NCBI GenBank assembly: GCA_947260045.1
Contig: CAMYOP010000137.1
Coordinates: 1 to 7,409 of the forward strand
Reading direction: 5' to 3'
Length of the DNA stretch: 7,409 nt
DNA from: an uncultured Desulfobulbaceae bacterium
GTDB lineage: Bacteria; Desulfobacterota; Desulfobulbia; Desulfobulbales; Desulfobulbaceae
Made by a program: the position numbers and the translations under genes. This document shows positions 1 through 5,269 of the stretch, piece after piece. Position 1 is the first letter of the stretch, and every line of letters starts with the position of its first letter. Below the pieces are notes generated by a model that worked only from the letters and a program-made list of their open reading frames with translations, did not search any database and was not told the DNA's origin.

Positions 1-987
1 TCTGATGTTTCCAACTTTTTCAGGTTCAATATGTTCATAGGTCAGTGGATTTCTCTGGACTGCACTGACATGAATTCCACCTTTATGCGCAAATGCAGAT
101 TCGCCAACATACGGTTGATATCTATTATGAGGAAGATTTGCCAACTCATTGACAAGTCTTGATGTTTCATACAGCATATCAATCCTTTTACCAGCTTCAC
201 ACTCCAGTCCCATTTTAAAAACAGCTCCAGGGATAATAGAAGTGAGATTGCCATTACCGCATCTCTCACCATAACCATTTATGGTTCCCTGGACATGGGT
301 GACACCCTGTGACAACGCTACAAGTGCATTAGCAACTCCAGTGTCAGAATCGTTATGCGGATGGATGCCAAGCGAGACATCACTCCCCTGTTCTTTTACG
401 TACTGCTGAACCCTTTTTATGATAGGCGGAATCTCATGGGGCAAGGTACCACCATTTGTATCACATAAAATCAGAGTTTCAGCTCCTCCGGCTATTGCAC
501 GACCAAGAGTCGCCAGAGCATAATCCTGATTTTTTTTGAATCCATCAAAAAAATGTTCTGCATCATACAAAAGCGTCTGCACATGTTGACGTAAATAGGC
601 AAGAGAATCCTCAATGATGAGGAGGTTGTCTTCTAGTTCAATGCGGAGAGCGTCATAGACATGGATATCCCAACTTTTCCCAAAGATAGTAATAGCAGGA
701 GTTTTCGCAGCTAAAAGCGCCTGAAGATTTGCATCTTTTTCTGGCGGACTTTTAAAATGTCTGGTTGAGCCAAATGCAGTCAACTTTGCATGCTTTAGTT
801 GAACATCTTGCATCCTGTCAAAATAATCAACGGCAAGAGGGTTTGACCCCGGCCAGCCACCTTCAATGAAGTCAATACCAAGCTTGTCAAGTTGAAGGGA
901 TATCCTGACCTTATCCTCCACTGACAAGTTGAAATTTTCGGCCTGGGTTCCGTCCCTTAAGGTGGTGTCATATATTTCTATCGACAT
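1..987 (-). CDS. cimA: (R)-citramalate synthase, C-terminal part cut off by window edge
   Basis: Condenses acetyl-CoA with pyruvate to (R)-citramalate, the first step of the threonine-independent isoleucine pathway, in the cytoplasm. I translated 329 residues to the window edge; the family is about 530 residues, so the end of the catalytic region and the C-terminal allosteric (LeuA dimer) domain are missing. Visible HMGL-like TIM-barrel motifs are DTTLRDGTQ at 7-15 (catalytic Arg and metal-binding Asp), GGWPGSNP at 43-50, the metal-binding HPHNDSDTG at 209-217, GYGERCGN at 238-245 and HKGGIHV at 301-307. The GGWPGSNP and HPHNDSDTG forms are typical of the citramalate synthase branch rather than of LeuA or NifV. 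The ATG at 987 is preceded by AGGAAG about 8 bases upstream. It follows lysC on the same strand after 160 bases, so the two are probably co-transcribed. Family assignment is firm; in vivo substrate is inferred from motifs. Confidence 0.93.
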   Translation of the reverse strand, partial: MSIEIYDTTLRDGTQAENFNLSVEDKVRISLQLDKLGIDFIEGGWPGSNPLAVDYFDRMQDVQLKHAKLTAFGSTRHFKSPPEKDANLQALLAAKTPAITIFGKSWDIHVYDALRIELEDNLLIIEDSLAYLRQHVQTLLYDAEHFFDGFKKNQDYALATLGRAIAGGAETLILCDTNGGTLPHEIPPIIKRVQQYVKEQGSDVSLGIHPHNDSDTGVANALVALSQGVTHVQGTINGYGERCGNGNLTSIIPGAVFKMGLECEAGKRIDMLYETSRLVNELANLPHNRYQPYVGESAFAHKGGIHVSAVQRNPLTYEHIEPEKVGNIR

Positions 988-1147
988 GGTCTTATTCTTC
1001 CTGAAAACCTACTGACAGGTTTTATTTAATTGGAATTAATGAACAGGTGAAACAATCGCCAGAACCAGCTTATCGATTGCCCTATGGTCAAGCATGTTTA
1101 GAACATTATAAACACGTAGACCAGATGGTAAAGATCAAGCGGATATT
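988..1147 (-). other. lysC-cimA spacer with three inverted repeats
   Basis: This 160-base gap lies inside the presumed lysC-cimA operon. Read from the plus strand it contains a perfect 7-bp stem with a 6-base loop (AAAACCT 1004-1010 with AGGTTTT 1017-1023), a TTAATT-GG-AATTAA dyad (1026-1039), and a longer imperfect hairpin (TGGTC and CATGTTTA at 1085-1100 pairing with TAAACACG and GACCA at 1109-1123, one mismatch). None is followed by a T-tract in the sense direction, so none is a standard intrinsic terminator. The 1004-1023 stem ends just upstream of the cimA ribosome site and could affect access to it. An Ile/Leu/Val-rich 19-codon frame at 1036-1095 is treated as a separate entry. Confidence 0.5.
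1036..1095 (-). CDS. Possible leader peptide rich in branched-chain residues (low confidence)
   Basis: A 19-codon open frame (MLDHRAIDKLVLAIVSPVH) lies between lysC and cimA, and 8 of its 19 residues are Ile, Leu or Val. Position and composition resemble leader peptides that govern branched-chain amino acid operons by attenuation, and it ends upstream of the hairpin at 1004-1023 next to the cimA ribosome site. Against it, there is no recognisable Shine-Dalgarno sequence before its ATG, the ATG lies inside a hairpin arm, and the downstream hairpin lacks a T-tract. A chance frame of this size is quite possible. Confidence 0.18.
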   Translation of the reverse strand: MLDHRAIDKLVLAIVSPVH

Positions 1148-2407
1148 TTATTCTGAAACAGGTTCTGGATTCTCCTCTTCAACAGGCTCGTTATTCTTGT
1201 CCAGCGCAAATGCCTCATGCAGAGAACGAACTGCAAGCTCTGTGTATTTTTCTTCAATAATACATGAAACTTTAATTTCTGAGGTGGATATCATCGTAAT
1301 ATTGATGCCCTCTTTTGCTAAAATATGAAACATGGTTGAGGCAATGCCAGAATGATTACGCATGCCCACGCCAACGATTGAAATTTTAGTGATTTCTTTT
1401 GCACAGCTAACACTTTCAGCCTCGATATCCTGAATAATTTTTTCGAGCAGTTTCATAGCTCGATCATAATCACTCCTGACAACTGTAAAGGTCATATCTG
1501 TCATGTCGCCAGCTTTTGTGTTCTGGATAATCATATCCACAATTATTCCGGCATCTGAAATGGGCAGGAATATCTTTGCAGCCACACCTGGCTGATCTGG
1601 TACATTTGTGATCGTAATCCTGGCTTCATTTTTATTGTATGTTATGCCAGAAACAAGCATGGATTCCATTTTTTTCTCCTCTTCAACAACCCACGTCCCC
1701 TCATTTTCAGTAAACGTGGAACGAACATGCAGTGGCACTTTGTACCGTTTGGCTAATCCAACAGATCGAATGTCTAGAACCTTGGCCCCAAGGCTTGCGA
1801 GCTCAAGCATCTCATCGTATGTAATTCTATTAATTTTTCGAGCAGTTTTACAGATATTAGGATCGGTTGTGTACACCCCCTCAACATCTGTGAAAATTTC
1901 ACAGGCATCAGCTTCGAGAGCAGCTGCAAGGGCGACAGCTGTGGTGTCTGAGCCACCTCGTCCAAGTGTTGTTATATCACCCTCATCCGTAACACCCTGG
2001 AAGCCAGCAACAGTCACAATCTTACCTTCTGCCAGGTGCTTACGAACTAAATCCGTATCAACTTTTTTAATCCTGGCTTTGGTGTGGGAGGAATCTGTAT
2101 GTATGGCAACTTGATCACCAAGAAGGGAGACAGCGTCACCACCTGCTTCTTTCACAGCCATGGCAAAGAGAGAAATAGTAACCTGCTCTCCGGTCGAGAG
2201 CAGCATATCCATCTCTCTTAAAGAGGGAATACTCTGAATCTCTCTGGCATAGCCTGTCAGCTTGTCTGTTTCGCCAGACATTGCAGACAATACCACAACC
2301 ATGTCATTCCCCTTGTTTTTGCATTCAAGGACTCGTTTGGCTACAGCTTTAATTTTGTCAGTGGAGCCAACAGAGGTGCCTCCAAATTTTTGCACTATCA
2401 ACGCCAT
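1148..2407 (-). CDS. lysC: Aspartate kinase with two ACT domains
   Basis: Phosphorylates L-aspartate with ATP to 4-phospho-L-aspartate, the committed cytoplasmic step toward lysine, threonine and methionine. The 419-residue length is normal for a monofunctional aspartokinase. The N-terminal kinase domain shows KFGGTSV (7-13), TLGRGGSDTTA (147-157) and DVEGVYTTDP (174-183). Two ACT domains follow at roughly 265-335 and 341-405, with the allosteric segment ISTSEIKVSCII at 373-384, so feedback inhibition by lysine and/or threonine is expected. The last 15 residues are a Glu/Pro-rich tail. The ATG at 2407 has only a modest AGGT-type ribosome site, and the start is set by the family's usual 'KFGGTSV about seven residues in'. 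cimA follows on the same strand, tying aspartate entry to isoleucine supply. An internal start for a separate regulatory subunit is listed below. Confidence 0.97.
   Translation of the reverse strand: MALIVQKFGGTSVGSTDKIKAVAKRVLECKNKGNDMVVVLSAMSGETDKLTGYAREIQSIPSLREMDMLLSTGEQVTISLFAMAVKEAGGDAVSLLGDQVAIHTDSSHTKARIKKVDTDLVRKHLAEGKIVTVAGFQGVTDEGDITTLGRGGSDTTAVALAAALEADACEIFTDVEGVYTTDPNICKTARKINRITYDEMLELASLGAKVLDIRSVGLAKRYKVPLHVRSTFTENEGTWVVEEEKKMESMLVSGITYNKNEARITITNVPDQPGVAAKIFLPISDAGIIVDMIIQNTKAGDMTDMTFTVVRSDYDRAMKLLEKIIQDIEAESVSCAKEITKISIVGVGMRNHSGIASTMFHILAKEGINITMISTSEIKVSCIIEEKYTELAVRSLHEAFALDKNNEPVEEENPEPVSE
1667..1680 (-). promoter_or_regulatory. Internal ribosome site and start codon for a lysC beta subunit
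   Basis: Inside lysC, codons 243-247 read GAG GAG AAA AAA ATG. AGGAG (1676-1680) sits exactly 6 bases before an in-frame ATG (1667-1669). Initiation there would give a 173-residue protein (1148-1669) beginning MESMLVSGITYN and holding both ACT domains. Bacillus subtilis aspartokinase II and Corynebacterium LysC make such an in-frame beta subunit from an equivalent position and assemble as alpha2beta2. The site is stronger than the ribosome site of full-length lysC. Use in this organism is inferred. Confidence 0.6.
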
Positions 2408-2468
2408 GATAATCTACCTGTAAGACGTTATTATTCTGGTTAAGATAAAAATAAGAAACGAATCCATC

Positions 2469-2496
2469 AATGTAAAACGAATTTATTTTTTTGCAA
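2469..2496 (-). promoter_or_regulatory. Candidate sigma-70 promoter for lysC
   Basis: On the minus strand TTGCAA (2491-2496) is followed after 16 bases by TACATT (2469-2474), a fair match to -35 and -10 elements. Transcription would start near 2462, leaving about 55 bases of leader before lysC. Two of the AAACGAAT copies lie at 2456-2463 and 2475-2482, next to and within this promoter. Matches of this quality are common in AT-rich DNA. Confidence 0.3.
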
Positions 2497-2559
2497 CTGC
2501 TATTAGTTAAGAACAGGAACGGTAAGAGGTATTTTGGGAAAGATAACGAATATCATGGT

Positions 2560-2607
2560 CAAACGAGCACTGTTCAGCTCAAATCAAGACTGATCAGTGC
2601 TCGTTTG
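2560..2607. repeat. Strong 13-bp inverted repeat (hairpin)
   Basis: CAAACGAGCACTG (2560-2572) is the exact reverse complement of CAGTGCTCGTTTG (2595-2607). Beyond a single T/T mismatch the stem continues with TCAG (2574-2577) pairing with CTGA (2590-2593), closing on a 12-base loop. No T-tract follows in either direction, so it is not a standard intrinsic terminator. It sits between the stop of the small gene at 2680 and the candidate lysC promoter. It may be an RNA structure, a processed 3' end, a repeat-family element, or an operator. Confidence 0.7.
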
Positions 2608-2613
2608 CCAGTT

Positions 2614-2649
2614 TGCAATTGCAGGAAACGAATGTTTGCCGTGCAAACA
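2614..2649. repeat. Two further dyads: palindrome and short hairpin
   Basis: TGCAATTGCA at 2614-2623 is a perfect 10-base palindrome. TGTTTGC (2633-2639) and GCAAACA (2643-2649) form a 7-bp stem with a 3-base loop. On the minus strand the latter is followed by TTCGTTT, so it could be a weak terminator for the gene ending at 2680, but the T-run is interrupted. Confidence 0.4.
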
Positions 2650-2679
2650 AGCGGGTTAAATATGGATTTTTTTTAGTTC

Positions 2680-2952
2680 TCAGGCGATAGGATCGTAGCT
2701 GCTGGAAAACAAATCCGGGTTACAAGGCATATGTTCCTCGCCAAAATTGGTGATAATATAATCACCAGGACAGATAACATGGCCGCCACGCATGGTGTCA
2801 ACCCAGCCATGAACTATATCAATGCCCCCACATTTAGGACAGGTCCAACTGTCACTCTTGCTAAAGTATGGACGTATCCCTGGTTCTGAATTATGCCAAC
2901 CGTTCCACTGGTATGCTTCAACTTCCACTGGCTTCATCTTGTATCTTGCCAT
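2680..2952 (-). CDS. Small phage-type hypothetical protein (KPVxVEAYQW / PGDYI family)
   Basis: A 90-residue protein of unknown function. It shows the pattern of small proteins common in phage and prophage genomes: a basic start with KPVEVEAYQWNG (7-18), a CPGDYI segment (61-66) and an aromatic C-terminal end (LFSSSYDPIA). A CPKC pair (38-41) plus Cys61 and Cys77 might bind zinc, but the spacing is not a standard ribbon. The ATG at 2952 is chosen because AGGAGG lies 7 bases upstream; an upstream in-frame TTG at 2988 would place that ribosome site inside the gene. No other phage gene is visible, so it stands alone. It may be a remnant or a domesticated cargo gene. The reading frame is well supported; the function is not. 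Confidence 0.75.
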   Translation of the reverse strand: MARYKMKPVEVEAYQWNGWHNSEPGIRPYFSKSDSWTCPKCGGIDIVHGWVDTMRGGHVICPGDYIITNFGEEHMPCNPDLFSSSYDPIA

Positions 2953-3530
2953 TTGTTTTCCTCCTGAAGTTAGCTCTTCTGGTAACAATCTATATCTATC
3001 AGCATTTCACTTTGATCTTTTTCAAAACCGACTCTCTCCAAACCCGGCATAAAATCACACAAAGTGGTAGCCCGTTCCCCTATCCGGAAAAACCTAAATG
3101 CAATCGTGTCAATTTTGACACTGTAGTTTTAATTAATACAAAACGGAATGTTATGATTATTTAAAACTTGTAGCATTAAGGATTTTTCTACTTTTACGGA
3201 CTTTTTTCCGGTGCAACGGATTTATATTTTAAGGGATACATAATGAATTTATAAAGACTTTGTCAAGCATTTAACAACTAAAAATGTATAAATTGTTGTT
3301 TTCTTATTGTAAATGTCATTATTTCAACATGTTATGCATATCGCTTCTTAGTAACAATGATTAACAATTTCAAAGACTTAAACGAAACAATGAGAAGCTT
3401 TATCGTTGTAAATGAAAATATCGATAAAAATACCTATGCAAAAAGGTATAAGAGAGCTTGAAAATTGGATGAACGAAAATGGAAAAGAGGAACACCAGGA
3501 CAGAATTAGGGAAGACCTGTCATTAGTATA
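2953..3530. other. Gene-poor region between the phage-type gene and folE2
   Basis: About 580 bases hold no gene I can support. Plus-strand frames at 2822-3052 and 2868-3164 largely run antisense to the small gene, and one at 3412-3603 lacks a ribosome site and runs into antisense folE2. From about 3130 to 3480 the sequence is markedly AT-rich, with short weak dyads such as AACAAC...GTTGTT near 3270-3300. The clearest element is the 16-base dyad at 3106-3121. No tRNA or known riboswitch core was recognised. The left part should carry the promoter for the small gene, and the right part the end of the four-gene operon transcript. Confidence 0.5.
3106..3121. promoter_or_regulatory. Perfect 16-base dyad containing TTGACA on both strands
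   Basis: GTGTCAA (3106-3112) and TTGACAC (3115-3121) are exact inverted repeats around a 2-base centre. Each arm carries a consensus TTGACA -35 hexamer, one pointing each way, but no good -10 lies at 16-18 bases on either side. Size and symmetry fit a dimeric repressor operator. It lies about 155 bases upstream of the phage-type gene. Confidence 0.35.
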
Positions 3531-4484
3531 TTATGGCAACACATTGTCTTTGATATTTTTCAACTCGGCCATGGTTGTTTCTAGACGGCAGTGTACATCA
3601 TGAATGTGGATACTTTCCAAACTGATTGACTCAATGGCCACGACGGCATCCCCAGGTAAAACACCAGAAAACAAATTCCGGGCTGCACGAGCAGTTTCAC
3701 GAACAGCATCTTCAGCAAATTGTGGATGCAGGTGAGCCTTCATTACTATCTCGGCTTCATCTGGTCTTTTTAAAAGATCCTGGGTAACATGCAGTGAAGA
3801 TTCGAGACAATGAATCATCTCATCTATCCCTGGTCTATCGTTTTGAATCTCAACTGTTAGCGTGGTAAGAGAACGCTGAGAATGAGTTGGTTGTGGGCAA
3901 ATATTTTCAGGATACAACACATTATTATAGGCTTGTGTACAGGGACAAGCAGTAATATGACAAACACTGACACCGGAAAACACTGTGATGTCAACCTGTC
4001 CATTTACCTTCTGACATTGCGCCTCAACAGTTATATCCACTGAATCGATGGAAACTTTTCCGCTTATACTTGTGTCGCGGGTAATCGGGATTTTTCCAGC
4101 CAGAGTGACTGTACCCCTCCCCCCTTTTTGTTTCAGCAACATCCGTCGACCAAGCTCATGTGCATAATCACAGGCACTCCTGAACTTCAGATCGATTAAC
4201 TCAGTAACAACTTCTTCCATCCGTGACATGTGGATACCGCGAACCTCAGCGGGAAGATCAACATCAATCTTAGCGGTGAATGGAATTCTCCCCTGGGGGA
4301 GATAAACCCACACTGTTTTCTCTCCAATTCCGACAGCAGTAAGCGGAATTGGAAAAGAAGGCTTTTCTTCAGGAATATCTAAGCCATGCTCAAGAGCTTT
4401 TTTATGATTTTGCTCAGATATGAACGTTTCTACACCAGTCCTTCCGTCTTCATTGCGGAATACCAATCCTGAACTGTTTTCCAT
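3531..4484 (-). CDS. GTP cyclohydrolase, FolE2/MptA family, MptA-leaning
   Basis: Opens the GTP imidazole ring to start pterin or 7-deazapurine synthesis. FolE2 makes 7,8-dihydroneopterin triphosphate, whereas archaeal MptA makes the 2',3'-cyclic phosphate. The 317-residue protein shows GIHMSR (83-88), CPC (180-182), THSQRS (200-205) and LLKRPDEAEIVMKAH (237-251), covering the metal and GTP site of COG1469. The segment between CPC and HSQR is about 8 residues longer than in typical bacterial FolE2, and the THxQR and LLKRPDEA forms recall MptA. The usual N-terminus starts near residue 35 here, so about 34 residues are extra. The ATG at 4484 has AAGGGG 6 bases upstream and lies 55 bases inside the preceding glycosyltransferase gene, implying translational coupling. 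It is the last gene of the operon. Family assignment is firm; the exact product (FolE2 or MptA type) is undecided. Confidence 0.9.
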   Translation of the reverse strand: MENSSGLVFRNEDGRTGVETFISEQNHKKALEHGLDIPEEKPSFPIPLTAVGIGEKTVWVYLPQGRIPFTAKIDVDLPAEVRGIHMSRMEEVVTELIDLKFRSACDYAHELGRRMLLKQKGGRGTVTLAGKIPITRDTSISGKVSIDSVDITVEAQCQKVNGQVDITVFSGVSVCHITACPCTQAYNNVLYPENICPQPTHSQRSLTTLTVEIQNDRPGIDEMIHCLESSLHVTQDLLKRPDEAEIVMKAHLHPQFAEDAVRETARAARNLFSGVLPGDAVVAIESISLESIHIHDVHCRLETTMAELKNIKDNVLP

Positions 4485-5245
4485 TGTTTCCCCTTATTTT
4501 TTACAAATTGTTCCAGAATGACAAATCTATTATAACTATGTGGCGTATTTTCTTTCTCATGGGCCACAATACTTTTTAGCCTTTCAAGAAGACGAAGTAT
4601 TTTTTTATTATCAGTAAGGTAACACATACTTCCGCGATGCAGTTGCCGTTGGCTTAGAACCTTTTCCCCTGCAAATCCAAAATAATATTTTTTTGAAAGT
4701 CGCAAAAAGAAATCCCAGTCCTCACCAAGTTCACCTGGACCAAGATCGCTAAAACCATTTACAGCATAAAAAGCATCTCGCCTGACAGCAACAGAAGAAG
4801 GTACTAAAAAGCACCAATTAACAAGATGCTCAAAACAATTTCCACTAGGCCCCTGCCCCTTATCGGGTATTAAAAACCGGGTACCGCTCGTCTGATCTAT
4901 GGTTTCTGTCGTTCCATAGGCTACGTGATATCCTTTATCGAGCACGGTCAACAGTTCACGGGCGTGCTCTTTTTCCCACAGGTCATCTGAGTCCAGAAAC
5001 ATGACAACTTCACAGGACGAAGCATCAACCCCAGCATTTCGAGCAGCTCCTGGTCCTACACCACCTGTGCAAATAATTTTAACCAGCGGATACTTTTTTT
5101 GAACGGTCAATACGGTTTGATCACTTGAACCATCATCGACAAGAACGAGCTCGACTCTTACATGATTTTGGGCAAGAACACTTTCTATGGCACCCTGAAC
5201 CATGGTTTCACGGTTCCGTGTTGGTATTATACAGCTGGCATCCAT
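4430..5245 (-). CDS. Family 2 glycosyltransferase
   Basis: A 271-residue GT-A-fold enzyme expected to move a sugar from a nucleotide-sugar donor to an unknown acceptor in the cytoplasm. It has the family start CIIPTRNR (5-12), the nucleotide-binding DDGSSD (37-42), the metal-binding DSDD (85-88) and the ED-type motif GEDWDFFLRL (174-183). No transmembrane segment is apparent, so it is a soluble enzyme rather than a processive synthase. It starts 24 bases after the PP-loop gene and overlaps folE2 by 55 bases, which places it inside a nucleotide/pteridine operon rather than a polysaccharide locus. No clear Shine-Dalgarno sequence precedes the ATG at 5245, and the upstream gene is in the same frame, so re-initiation after its stop is plausible. 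The acceptor cannot be read from the sequence. Confidence 0.92.
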   Translation of the reverse strand: MDASCIIPTRNRETMVQGAIESVLAQNHVRVELVLVDDGSSDQTVLTVQKKYPLVKIICTGGVGPGAARNAGVDASSCEVVMFLDSDDLWEKEHARELLTVLDKGYHVAYGTTETIDQTSGTRFLIPDKGQGPSGNCFEHLVNWCFLVPSSVAVRRDAFYAVNGFSDLGPGELGEDWDFFLRLSKKYYFGFAGEKVLSQRQLHRGSMCYLTDNKKILRLLERLKSIVAHEKENTPHSYNRFVILEQFVKNKGKQWKTVQDWYSAMKTEGLV

Positions 5246-5269
5246 AGGATTATTAATGAAAAGAGTATA

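Larger units (their letters stand above)
2456..2633 (+). repeat. Four same-orientation copies of (A)AACGAAT upstream of lysC
   Basis: AAACGAAT occurs exactly at 2456-2463, 2475-2482 and 2626-2633, and TAACGAAT at 2544-2551. A related AAACGAGC lies at 2561-2568. In the lysC sense direction these read ATTCGTTT. The start-to-start spacings are 19, 69 and 82 bases. About 0.45 copies of the 7-mer would be expected by chance per strand in the whole window, so four in 180 bases stands out. They could be binding sites for a transcription factor of lysC, but no known regulator consensus was recognised. Confidence 0.45.
2408..2679. other. Non-coding region upstream of lysC
   Basis: These 272 bases contain no convincing gene. 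A 61-codon plus-strand frame starting with TTG at 2491 has no ribosome site and no recognisable features. The region holds a candidate lysC promoter, four copies of AACGAAT, a 13-bp hairpin and two smaller dyads, each listed separately. Nothing resembles the conserved core of a lysine riboswitch. Confidence 0.6.

Noticed and set aside
1608..2114. 168-codon plus-strand open frame
   Set aside because: Lies wholly antisense within lysC, a clearly conserved gene, and its translation shows no family features.
2560..2607. Intrinsic terminator
   Set aside because: The stem is strong but neither side is followed by a T-tract in the direction of transcription.
2408..2660. Lysine riboswitch upstream of lysC
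   Set aside because: The conserved L-box core segments were not found on the lysC strand; the structure present is a simple strong hairpin.
2491..2676. 61-codon plus-strand frame upstream of lysC
   Set aside because: Starts with TTG, has no ribosome site, and runs through the hairpin region; composition looks non-coding.
2953..2988. Longer start (TTG at 2988) for the phage-type gene
   Set aside because: It would put the AGGAGG ribosome site inside the coding region; the ATG at 2952 has ideal spacing.
3040..3100. Possible c-di-GMP-type riboswitch from the CACACAAAGTGGTAGCCC stretch
   Set aside because: Only a vague resemblance; the conserved GEMM core order and pairings could not be made.
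2868..3164. Plus-strand frames opposite and beyond the small phage-type gene
   Set aside because: Partly antisense to a gene with a strong ribosome site; no recognisable protein features.
3412..3603. 63-codon plus-strand frame beginning MKISIKIPMQKG
   Set aside because: The first 40 residues look superficially protein-like, but there is no ribosome site and the end is antisense to the GTP cyclohydrolase gene.
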